Program-made: the position numbers and the translations under genes | In this document: piece by piece, positions 43,687 through 54,440 of the stretch | How the letters are laid out: every line of letters begins with the position of its first letter | How positions within the stretch are numbered: the first letter of the stretch is position 1 | NCBI RefSeq assembly: GCF_964340395.1 | Contig: NC_135571.1 | Span: forward strand, 9,362,953 to 9,426,952 | DNA length: 64,000 nt | Direction: 5' to 3' | Origin: Glandiceps talaboti | Lineage: Eukaryota; Hemichordata; Enteropneusta; Spengelidae | The notes under the pieces: model-generated | The model's database searches: none | Told to the model about the DNA's origin: nothing | Seen by the model: only the letters and a program-made list of their open reading frames with translations

Positions 43687-46146
43687 TTACGTTGGCTGAT
43701 TTCCTTGGAAGTATCTGGGTACCACAGCAACGGGTAAATATGGTGTCATAGCAACGGGATATGGCATCATATGAGGATGTGGAGACACCATAGAAACATT
43801 CGGGGAGTTTGGGTGATATGGCGCCATTGCATTATTTGGTGCATTCGGGTGATGTGACGTCATTGCAGCGTGGGGTGAATGTTGATGATGTGACGTCATG
43901 GGAACATTCGGAGAGTTTGGATGGTGTGACGTCATTGCAACATGCGGTGAGTTTGGATGGTAAGGCGTCATTGGAAAATTCAACGAGTTTGGATGGTATG
44001 ACGTCATCCGAACATTTGGTGAGATTGTGTGGTATTGCATCAAATAATTTAGTGGAAGCGACGTAGGAGAGCAGGGTGCTGATTGGCCAATATTCGGACT
44101 ACCTGATAATTGGGGTGACGTCACTCCAAGTTCCTCACTTTCATCACCACAGTTTTGTGAATGTGTGCGCAAACTTTGTGATCCGTTTCCTGTCAAGCTT
44201 CGTCTTTTCCATCTAGCACGTTTATTTTGAAACCAAACCTGAAAAATTATTGCAAAGAATGTAAGACATAACAGGGCAATCGTGAGTGATTTCAGACTCT
44301 GTGAGTTTGAGCCAGCATGGACGCCATAATGATCAGAAATGACGTCCATCCCAGTGTACTAGCTATAACTGGGGTATTATTTTTTAATACAACAAGATAT
44401 GTCCAGTCGTCATGACGAAATTTGACAGATCTGGCGGAAAACGCCATTGTGTTTTACAATAGCGCCAACAACGGCGAATCTTCCAGACTATATCATTCCA
44501 TGTTCTGTATTATGCAAACAACTTTTTAAAATATTAATTTTCTTACATGACTTAAGTAAGATAGGTAGGTCGGAAATTTATTTTTCCAATTTTTAAAAAA
44601 AAGAAGATTATTTTAGCTATTTTCAAAGATACTCGTTGGTCAAAACATTTCCGTGATAATTGAATTAGGTATAAAATAAGTAAATGAATTCAATTATTTG
44701 TGAGTAGACAACCACAATATGCAAACTGTACTGTTTAAATTCAACTTACTTTCTCAGCTTAGTCTCTGTGCAAGGGGGGGGGGGTAAAAGAAAAGAATTC
44801 TTGACCAAAAATACTTCAAGGGGCAAGAAAATTTATACGGAAATAGAATTCTCACCAACTGACTTTTTGGAATGTAAAAAATGCTTAGGGTGGGTCGACA
44901 CCTTAAACAAGGGTCGGTAGGGATATTGGAAGTATACAATATTTTTATTTGGCCTTACCTTAATTCTGGTCTCTGGTATGACTAACTTGTCTGCCAACCA
45001 TTCCAACAGATCTTGATCAGGATATTGCGTTCTCTCGAAAACGTGTTCCAAAGCATTGACTTGATAAACTTTGAACATTGTTCTGGGTTTTCGCAATTCT
45101 TGGTTGTCGTCAACTTCTTTATCTGAGTGAATGTCGCCAACGCTCGATAAAGTTCGGGTCTTGTCGATATCGGTCGAGTGATCGTCGGGAATATTCGGCT
45201 TGATAGTTTTAGGCGTATTATCCAATGTTACTTTGGACCAGTAAAAATCAGACCCAGCACTTATTTCACCTGTAATTAATCAATATAAAACGATTTTAAA
45301 AACAGAATTAGCTTGGAGGGGCGAGTTTTCGCAACACTATTAAAATACTGAATACGCACCCCAGATACGTAGACGTGAATGAACATATTTTCTTGAGAAC
45401 TAGTTGAGGGACAGTATGTGCTCTGGGATATGCGCACAGCTCGCGTTTCATTCTTCAGTTTCCCGCCAACGTTCAGTCGGCAAAAATACAATTTTCTATA
45501 ACAGTTTTACTTATCTTGACTTTATTTTAGACAAAAATCATAGTAAATAATATGATCCCTATTAGTGATTCATGTCAATACATGAAAACATAACTGAAAA
45601 TACAAGTTGTAACAACTTCCTGGAAATGATGTCGTCATGTATTATTTCCACATGTATGGTCTAAAGTAGTTATGTTAAATCTATAATATACTTACTCTGG
45701 TCTGATTTAGGGGAAAAGTATCCATCATTAGAGCTTTGGTGTGATTGGTCTGGTGACGGAATAGATGTCGTGTGACCTTTGACCTCATCAGGTGTCGTCA
45801 GAATTGCTCCTGTCATAGCCGACATATTTGAAATGTCCAATTCGAGATTTGTACTTGTAGGTGTTAAATTTAAAATATTTTCAATTGAATGGCGATGGAA
45901 CAATTTTTTCGACTGTTTATTTTTGTTTTCAATAATTGTGACATTTTCCTTATCTTCACCGTCCTCTTTCTTGTGTTGTTGCACGGTTTCTTGTACGTTT
46001 TTAGGTATAATAACTGGAAACATGTGCATGCGTGGTATGCCCTGAGCTGACACACCTCCGATATAATTTTCCATATCCATCGACGGTTTCGTCATCGCAC
46101 GAGAACCTCTCTGTGAACATGACTCTATATTTTCACACTTCAACAT
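43687..46146 (-). CDS. PRD-class homeodomain transcription factor, eh1-like repressor motif, 12-residue repeat tail
   Basis: Three exons on the minus strand: 46146-45696, 45269-44959, 44238-43687; 437 residues. Junctions: CAGA/GTAAGT to TTACAG/GTGAAA (phase 1) and AAG/GTAAGG to TTTCAG/GTTTGG (phase 0). The homeodomain covers about residues 209-268: RKPRTMFKVYQ at its start, then L16, F20, Y25, and helix 3 RIKVWFQNKRARWKRR with W48, F49, Q50, N51. The intron between positions 46 and 47 is typical of PRD-class genes. Residues 86-94 (HSIENILNL) resemble the Groucho-binding eh1 motif, with His replacing the usual Phe. No paired domain is seen. Residues 332-403 are six 12-residue units. Orthology is unsure: the eh1 placement recalls HESX/Anf and echinoderm-hemichordate pmar1/phb genes, but the homeodomain is diverged. 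The ATG at 46146 is the first AUG of the frame. Confidence 0.85.
43792..44007 (-). repeat. Coding 36-bp tandem repeat in the homeobox gene
   Basis: Six units of 12 residues such as MTSYHPNSLNFP, MTPYHPNSPHVA, MTSHHPNSPNVP, MTSHHQHSPHAA, MTSHHPNAPNNA and MAPYHPNSPNVS. The DNA shows the same periodicity (TGACGTCA recurs once per unit or near it). Confidence 0.9.
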
Positions 46147-49100
46147 GATCACGTGACTTTGGTACGTCTCTTTTTAACTGGAACGAGAAGTCGATGATAA
46201 AACTGCCCATCCGGTCATGTGATATATATCTGAAATGTTAAATACAGTAACGAAATGATAGATATTGAATGTAAGAGATGGATTTTGTATAATATAGGGT
46301 GTGGTATATAAAACTAATCAGACTGGGTTAATAAACGCCATATTTCAAGAGAAAATTTGGTTTATTCTGAGGTTCATCCAAATGTCTTATTATTATATCA
46401 CTATCGTGTCATCATAAGCCGTTCTAAATATCAAGATTTGTATATTTACTTTCCATATCCACAGAGAACAATTTTGCGATTATGGACCCAATTACATTTT
46501 TGCTAAATAGCTGATCCGTAAAGTACATATCATTACTTCGTAACGTAACCCCTTTACACAAAGACCGACGACTCTGGAATGCAATAAGTATATCTATTTG
46601 ATATTAACAACGTGTATCATATCATTCCCCAGATGTGTATTTATCATTTCTGTGCGTAGAATGAAATGAACACAATCCCAAATGTTTAATACGGTGTCAG
46701 TTTCATCATTCATAATCCCGGCATCTATCTGTGTAGACTGTAGTGCAGCAATGAATGCATACACGTGATTCATGTAACACAGCCTACTGATGGGTATGGG
46801 ATATGTCACAGTATAATTTCAGATCTCAAGCATGCATGAATGTGTGTGTATCTTCAAATACCAATGTTAATGTCTGATACATGTATCAAAACTAATAGTG
46901 GAAAACTAGATTACACAGGTATTCGTCTGTTGGCCAGTTCGCTGTTCTGTCCAATCCAAGAATTTAATTATCTAATTAAATTAATGAAACATTGGAATTG
47001 AAAGTTCCCATACAGACAGTATTGTCGATCTAATTCTTGTTAGTCTGAAATTATTTATATGATATGGCTTCACTTTCTGAAAACTGTCAAATCAGAGGAA
47101 AGGACTTCACAGTCTGTTTTGGGTTCTTGTCTGGGTAATCTACAATTCTTCCGTACCATTAACAAAAGAAGAATCTACTTCTTAAGCCACCGTAAAGAGG
47201 CTAGTGTTTTAAGCTACCGTAAAAAGGCTATCGTTTTACGACGATATATTCAACACGTGAATGGTCAGATTACATACCCGCATGTCAAATAATTGACAGT
47301 ATTGTATATCGTAATACAATGGATATAAATCATTGCTAGTCCGTGTACATCGTTATCCTAGAGCTTAAGACATTCTCTTGAAAATTAAACACAAACAAAA
47401 GCAAGACTGGTCCACAAATGTTCATCAGCTTGGTAGATCAAATGATTTATAAAGGTCATATTACACAACTATAAAGTTTGTAGCATTAATGAGCTTTCAG
47501 TCTGTTTTGGTTGACGATCCTCATCAGAATGACAAATTCCATACTAGTAGTTACAGCATGGTTACAAAGATGGAAGTATGATATTTCCATGGCTACAACT
47601 GATTGGAATTCTAGTTATATTACTACGATTCATCCATGATACAGTCTGCTAAATTAATAATCGACCAACCATGCGTCGGGATACAATGAAAGTATTTACT
47701 AACCGAAGTGAAATGAGTTTCTAGTGGTGCTTATTTCTACTTCCGTATATCGCCCTAATACATCCAAGGTACAAGCTATAAATTTGCCAAGCAACTAGGG
47801 TTGATGAGGGCGAGTACGTTGTATATCCACTGACCAGTACTTGTTCTCACATAAATCTAAATTCTATTACCTGCTATGATTTCCTCCGTTGATCTCTCTA
47901 GAACTGTTGGTCACTATACGCTGTATGTTCTGCAAGTGTGGAGAGGTGTCTGCACGCTATGTATAAACCACAGACAAGTAACAAACAACTTAGTCGTCTG
48001 AGCGAAAAACCACTCACCCTCAACAAGCTTTCTTTTAATGGTTCAACAATTTACACATTCCAAGACAATCAAGATTCATTCGTCACTCCATTGTTCTTAT
48101 TTACGACACTGATTTAGCAATTCAATTTTATGTAAACTCAACATCCTTTTCTTACTTTCTCTTTTCTTCTTACCAGCTGCTGCTCACTTATTCTCTGTGT
48201 TTTGTATTTATGTATATCAATTTGGCTTTGAAACCAAGGTGTCAATGGTCGTACTCTTAATATCAAACAAAAGAGGTGTTGACCCACCCGTATTCAAACG
48301 AAAGTGGTAATTAGCATAATTTATTCACAGACAATGATAACTGGGTGTTATCAATCAAGAAGGAGCATTTGATACACCAATGGAGTTGAGTAATACATAA
48401 TGGCTTAGAAACTCAGAACCAATATTAGGAACAATGACACACTTGTGTTCTTTAGATTCTGTTGTTGATTGGGAAGTATTCTAACAATGCATTTTGTTAC
48501 AAATGAAAATCTCTACTCACAGTCATTTTTGGAAAAGGAGGTTTGTAGCAGAAATGTTTATTTTCACTTATAACGAAGAACGCAGGAGTCCATGAACATT
48601 CATTCTCGCATTGCAACTATGTGTCTTGGTGTGACCATGGAAGTATACTAGTAACCCACGTGGGTTATACTTCCATGGTGTGACCATCTGTTAGTCAAAC
48701 TTTGGAGTAATTATACTGACAGCTATACTTCCATGGTCAACCTATGGAATTATAAACTGATTTATTTTACACCTCCATGGGCAAACCACTTATAGATCGA
48801 GGGACCGTGCTCAAACACAGGACTCAAAACATGTTTGAATTCCTGACCCTCCTCCATTCCCCACCCCACCTCCACCCAACAATTGAAATGGAGATATGAC
48901 ACTCAAGAAATCACAACAAGGAAAATCTTTCAGAGAATGATCTTTTCCTTGTCTGTGTTTAAGTCGTTTTAACTTAATGATACACCTAAAGATTTCTCGT
49001 TGAAAACATTTGTACTTTCCACCATACCAACAATACACTTTGACGTACACCGTAACATGAGCGTTACCTTATATAGTTAGTATAACAGCACTCCCCACCC

Positions 49101-50100
49101 CTCCCCCACCCATGTTTTCTCCTCCCACTGTATCAAAACCAGGTCTTTTCCGCCTCTATTCTTCCCCGTTTTCTCCCTCCCTCTACCGATCAAAAAACAT
49201 TGCCCGCCCACTGAAAACCAGCTTTTTGCAAGCAAACAGCTTCGTTGACTCTCAGACCACTTTTCAGTGTGTGTGAGCTTGACTGCACATGATTACCCAG
49301 ACGAATGATTCAAGGGTTGTACACATTAACAAGTCATTTAGTCTCATCTCATTCACAATACAAATAATATTACTTGTATGTAGAACAGATTCTAAATCGA
49401 TTTTCTAAAATTCTTCACATATCAAACTATTAGTGAACGTCAACATAGTACAAGTCAAAGTATGTCACTTATTGATTGAAATTACTTACGAATGGTGAAT
49501 GATGTACATACTGTATTTATCTATATGTCTATCTACTTAGAAATACCATCTCTCAAGAAATAACAGTCACAACCCCAGCTGTCTTGCAAGAAATAGTAGT
49601 GACAAATACGTATAAAAACAGCTGTCTTGTCAGAAATCCATTCCCACAAGTCATAGTACATACATCTCTGCGAGGGGTTGTCTGTCATAGGGGTGTGTAA
49701 TATTTCTTAGATTGTTGTTTTCCTGGTCTACAGACTAAATATAACAACCTTTTGACTATATATTCCTACCTGTAAGGAAAAGCATTGTTTCTACTGGCAT
49801 GGTATAGAGATTGATATATTTGTAGCAGCAGGATTCATACCATATTTTCTTAAGAAAACGGCAATCTAAGCAATAATACGTGCCCCTGTGTTGTCTTACA
49901 TGTAAGTACCGCCGTAAAACATACACAGTACACCGAGTCGGTACGAATGCTTGATACACAGTTCTTATCGTTCACGATATCTCTTTACTTCTAAAACTAC
50001 CGTTTGGTCCATTCACCTTTTTTGTAGCTAGATTGATTTCAATTGTAAATTAGTGGGATAGCGATAGCTTCACGTCGTCCCTACTTGGAATAAAAATTGA
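46147..50100. other. Intergenic region upstream of the homeobox gene
   Basis: No coding frame recognised. A family B fragment is near 48570-48625, and a short repeated TATACTTCCATGG motif occurs in both directions at 48640-48740. C/T-rich tract at 49085-49180. Regulatory sequence is likely here, but none can be named. Confidence 0.45.
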
Positions 50101-50127
50101 TTTTCATGATATAGAATGATACATATG

Positions 50128-50255
50128 TATGGGGCTATGTATGGGGCTATGTAAGGGGCTATGTATAGGGCTGTGTATGGGGCTATGTAAGGGGCTATGT
50201 ATGGGGCTGTGTAAGGGGCTGTGTATGGGGTTGTGTATGGGGCTATGTATTACTA
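50128..50255. repeat. 12-bp minisatellite
   Basis: About ten units of ATGTATGGGGCT or ATGTAAGGGGCT. The repeats give open frames on both strands (IHSPIHSP and CMGLCKGL), which are artefacts. Confidence 0.9.
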
Positions 50256-51045
50256 GTGCATTCGATCGAATAAATGCAAGACGCGTCTTCTCATTAATCA
50301 CCAATAATTTATTTGAAAATATGAAATTGTATATAAATATGTAATACAGAAATGATTTGTCGACGCTTAATAATGAGGCTACCTATCTTACCAATTTTAC
50401 GCTCTCCTATAGACTACCTAGCTTACCAAGTATAACTCTATCCCTAAATGTCTCTAGTATATAGTAAATAGTCAACTGTAAGGTATACATTGTGACCAGT
50501 AAGTTCAATCGTACAGGGAAAACGGTATTAAAACTTCGAAAAATGTGACAATCGTTAAATGAGTACATGACGTCATAATATTTAGATTTGCATATGACGT
50601 CAGGCGATGTAATAACTTTCCAATGTGTGACGTCATAAAATTTTGATAAGCCGACACATGGTTTCATAATATTTTTGATGTATTGCATTATATTTCTAAT
50701 TAAATTCTTTAATTAAGTCTAGGTTTATGAATTCATGTAGCTATGTTTTCATGTTCAAGACATGATATTCTATCAATATTTGAGACTGTACTTTCAATAG
50801 CATGATATAATTGATGGATGAACGTACATATCACCTATCAACAATGCGGTCCAATGACATAAGGTCTAGTATAAACGTGATAAGTTATCGCATACTAATG
50901 TAACACCTCTTCCCATTCGTTCTTATATTGTAAGCTTAATGATCTTGTAAATATCATTTCCATAGAAACGAGTCGTATTATTGTGACCCTCAATTGCGCG
51001 ATTTGATATTTTTCCTCATCGTATAAAAACGTAGTTCTGACGTCA

Positions 51046-53760
51046 TTATACCGACGTTTCCTGGTCTTTATTCGTAGGACTTTTCACTAATGGTATTTTC
51101 ACTTTTATATGTTCATGATGGTGGTATTCGTCTCGATTGTTGTCAATATGGCTGACCATTTCTTCATTTGCAGTCTCAAATTCGTCGCTTCCACCAACTT
51201 CTGCTACACAATTATCACCTGGTTGTTTACCACTTTCGTTACGTTTGCTGACGTAACATGGAGTGAAAAGTGCGCCCTCATAGTTCCAAATTGCCTCGGC
51301 AATGTCATTTCGTAGAATATCGTCACCAATTTGCTGCGATTTTGAAGATTGTTGCAGAAGGCTAACCACTTTTGGCAAAACGGCGGTCGCTACTGTTGCA
51401 AGCATCGAAAATGATGGATCCGAATTAAACGCCATAATTATTTGAAAGAAAATTACTATAAATAAAACTTTCAGGACAAATATTTTTAGTTTTCGCAAAT
51501 ATTTGTCGGAAATAGGACTAACTTCATCGCAGACGAAGTGAAAGAAGCTTCGATGCATACTCTCCGTCCGTCCATCGCTACTCTCAAATATAAGTACATC
51601 ACTGTATATCAATTTATCCGCCGTGAGCTGTTTCAAAGGACGAATATCTTGTACAAAGACATGTTTACAAAGTGCGTGCCGCTTTTGATAATCCGGCAGA
51701 CGACAAATTTCAAACATCGTCTTTTTGATGTTACGATAGTGTTCACTGATTTCGTTGATGGCGCCATACCAATACATTGCTATGGCAACGAAACACGTAA
51801 TATATGGCGCAGTCGCAGAAATATCAATAGCTAGGCCCGAAAACATATGAATAATCACCATAATAATTAAATATGTATATATAGTTAACAAAAACAGTAG
51901 ATATGTAAAACAGTAACAATATAATAAATGTAACATGATTTTACATGAAATGTTATCTTGACTTTCCTTACCTCTATTTATTCGAGCTGAAGTGTGTAAA
52001 ACTGTAACGCTGCGAATTATGAAACTTAAGATCGGAATTTTTAAAATTAATTTCATTAACCATCTGGCCGAATGAAGTATTAAAAACAGAGGACAGAGAA
52101 AACACGATTTGAGACTATCACAATTTTCATCCGAGCAATATTTGAATAAATTAGCAGGGAATGCTGGGTCTATTTTAAAAGCGGAAGTCAGGTCTGTTGA
52201 GACCTCATCATTTACAGCCCTGAAAAAATATTTGTAAATTCTGGATTTGTCGTTGTGATCTGTGTCTATTTGTTGGCTATTTCTTTTGATGATCAAAAAT
52301 GTCAGTTCTCCCTGATCATACAAGATTAAGACTAACGACAGTATACTAAAGACGAAAAAGAAAAATAATCCGAACCCGACACAAGTTTTTGACGTAAAAA
52401 TATCTTTGACATAGCTAGAAGACAAAACGTCACTGCGAATTATATCCATGACGTCATTATTATACGTCATGTACATCTGTTCGATTTGCTCTTCCCCAGT
52501 GTCTATCCATCGCAGTGCACCTAATCCGATATAGTACGCTAGAGGGCAGACTACGAGAACCAAGATGAAATTACGTAAACACAAGTATGCATATATACAA
52601 GTAAATTGGCCAAGAGACCTACACTGTCGCTTTTCGAAGCAATAACGATCGAGTTTTCTGTTTACATCCGGGTTATACACTTTACATATACAGAACAAAC
52701 GATAGAGCCAATGCAATGGACCAATAGGAATATGTTTATCATAATGTAACATATTCCATTCTTCAATAACAGCCAATCGCTGATGGCCTTCGGTGTCTTC
52801 TAGTTGGTAGATCTTAGGAAGTTCCCAATTGGCTGGAATAAATCTCAAAACCACGAATGGCAGACAGAAGAGAATTAAGACCAGGATGATAACAAAAACA
52901 GTCTTGTCTGTCGCTTTAAGAAGCTCGGATACTGAAAATGTTGAGTAGCATTGGCCAGGTAGGCCGTCATCAATGCTTTGACAACATCGGTATTGCACGT
53001 GACCAATCCGACTTTCCCCTCCAGATGAGTCCTTGAAGTCCACAACTCGTACACACAATTTTGCGTTTGGTGTTTCGCTCTCTGAAACTACACGTGTTAA
53101 ATTCGTGCTCAAATACTGCAGAATCATACCCATTTTGCAGTCCTCTGATAGACTGGTGATACATCCAGATGGATTTGAGTTCATTCTGAGAGTCATACTT
53201 TTAAAGAAAAGTGAAAGTGTCTGAAGTGATATCTCCTCTAAATCATTCGATAAGCCAAGTAAGGCATCGTTATGATCTCTTAACCAAACGAAGGTATCGG
53301 GTTGGTAGTAGTGCGATGTGTTCACGTACAGAGGATTGGGGTCCGGCTCATTTTCAAACTTGATTTTCAGTGTAATTTTATAAGCTCCCAATCTTACAAA
53401 CTCCATAAAATCGTCAACAACTCTGTTAAATTCCTCCTCTGTGGTAACAATTGAACATGACCGACCTGTTGATGACACACATTTCTTGTTGACAGAACGC
53501 GACTTAATTGTATTTACCGTGTACGCACCATAGTAGGGGATCTCTGTATTCTGAACTACAGCAGTTGTTGATTTCGCAACCGTTTCAAAAGTTGTCGCAG
53601 ACTTACTATTTTCGTAGTCGACAGTAGTTGTTGCAGGCTGTGGGGTTGTGTTGACATTCGTAGTAGTGTTTTCCAGTGGTGAAATAAACGGTGTAGTCAC
53701 TGTCTCCGTCACGGGTATACAACCTAAAACTAGGACCATCCACAGCAAACTCCACGCCAT
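51046..53760 (-). CDS. Uncharacterised 904-residue multi-pass membrane protein with Thr-rich ectodomain
   Basis: One uninterrupted frame from ATG at 53760. Residues 1-20 are a signal peptide (MAWSLLWMVLVLGCIPVTET). Residues 21-70 are Thr/Ser rich with NTT-type glycosylation sequons, mucin-like; about 90-280 form an ectodomain with some eight Cys. Hydrophobic segments are near 286-308, 390-415, 458-482, 606-642 (long, possibly two passes), 649-668, 756-778 and 783-803. The loop 309-389 has a Cys-rich patch (LFCICK ... RYCFEKRQC), and the acidic tail 804-904 carries ANEEM and His/Glu-rich stretches. The architecture, a cleaved ectodomain followed by six to eight passes, is channel- or receptor-like, but I find no pore, GPCR or transporter signature and cannot name the family. 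A possible 5'UTR acceptor (TTCTGTGTTGCAG) lies near 53872. Confidence 0.8.
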   Translation of the reverse strand: MAWSLLWMVLVLGCIPVTETVTTPFISPLENTTTNVNTTPQPATTTVDYENSKSATTFETVAKSTTAVVQNTEIPYYGAYTVNTIKSRSVNKKCVSSTGRSCSIVTTEEEFNRVVDDFMEFVRLGAYKITLKIKFENEPDPNPLYVNTSHYYQPDTFVWLRDHNDALLGLSNDLEEISLQTLSLFFKSMTLRMNSNPSGCITSLSEDCKMGMILQYLSTNLTRVVSESETPNAKLCVRVVDFKDSSGGESRIGHVQYRCCQSIDDGLPGQCYSTFSVSELLKATDKTVFVIILVLILFCLPFVVLRFIPANWELPKIYQLEDTEGHQRLAVIEEWNMLHYDKHIPIGPLHWLYRLFCICKVYNPDVNRKLDRYCFEKRQCRSLGQFTCIYAYLCLRNFILVLVVCPLAYYIGLGALRWIDTGEEQIEQMYMTYNNDVMDIIRSDVLSSSYVKDIFTSKTCVGFGLFFFFVFSILSLVLILYDQGELTFLIIKRNSQQIDTDHNDKSRIYKYFFRAVNDEVSTDLTSAFKIDPAFPANLFKYCSDENCDSLKSCFLCPLFLILHSARWLMKLILKIPILSFIIRSVTVLHTSARINRGKESQDNISCKIMLHLLYCYCFTYLLFLLTIYTYLIIMVIIHMFSGLAIDISATAPYITCFVAIAMYWYGAINEISEHYRNIKKTMFEICRLPDYQKRHALCKHVFVQDIRPLKQLTADKLIYSDVLIFESSDGRTESMHRSFFHFVCDEVSPISDKYLRKLKIFVLKVLFIVIFFQIIMAFNSDPSFSMLATVATAVLPKVVSLLQQSSKSQQIGDDILRNDIAEAIWNYEGALFTPCYVSKRNESGKQPGDNCVAEVGGSDEFETANEEMVSHIDNNRDEYHHHEHIKVKIPLVKSPTNKDQETSV

Positions 53761-54250
53761 GATTGAATAAGGACTGTTCGTTCTATATCATGCTCTGATT
53801 GTGTGGTATGTCAGGACTTTCAGTGCAGTCATCCGAGACTCGTTGCTATAAATCTCAGTTAACGTATAGAAGCCAGCTGCAACACAGAACACAACATAGA
53901 AAACACTTGATTAGAAATATCATGTAGTTAGTCAGGAGTGACGTGTAAGACAGCTAATGGGATCTCGTAAGTCATACTCCGGTGGTCAGATCTGTCCAAA
54001 TTGTCCGGACAGGGTACGGGGTGTGTGTATTCAATCTATGTGTTCACCTATTGTTTCTGGTTCTATTGTATACCGTGATTCGCTGAATTGAAAAGATCAA
54101 AACCCCGTTCAAGTGGTTAGCCTTCTTTTCAAATGAAATAATGTGAGGAATTTGGGATGGATCCATATAACTGCAGGCGACTTGAATTTTGAAAATGACC
54201 TCAATAATTTGACTAATTGCAAAGTGATGATGGTGGTGGTGGTGGCGACG

Positions 54251-54252
<2 letters not shown>

Positions 54253-54281
<29 letters not shown>

Positions 54282-54440
54282 TGTATGTATGTATGTATGT
54301 ATGTATGTATGTATGTATGTATGTATGTATGTATGTATGTATGTATGTATGTATGTATGTATGTATGTATGTATGTATGTATGCATGCCCGCCCGCCCGC
54401 CCGCCCGCCCGCCCGTCCGTCTGTCTGTCTGTCTGTCTGT
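54253..54440. repeat. (ATGT)n, (GCCC)n, (TCTG)n compound microsatellite
   Basis: About 32 ATGT units, then seven GCCC units, then TCTG units. YVCM and HTYI frames on either strand are artefacts. Confidence 0.95.
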
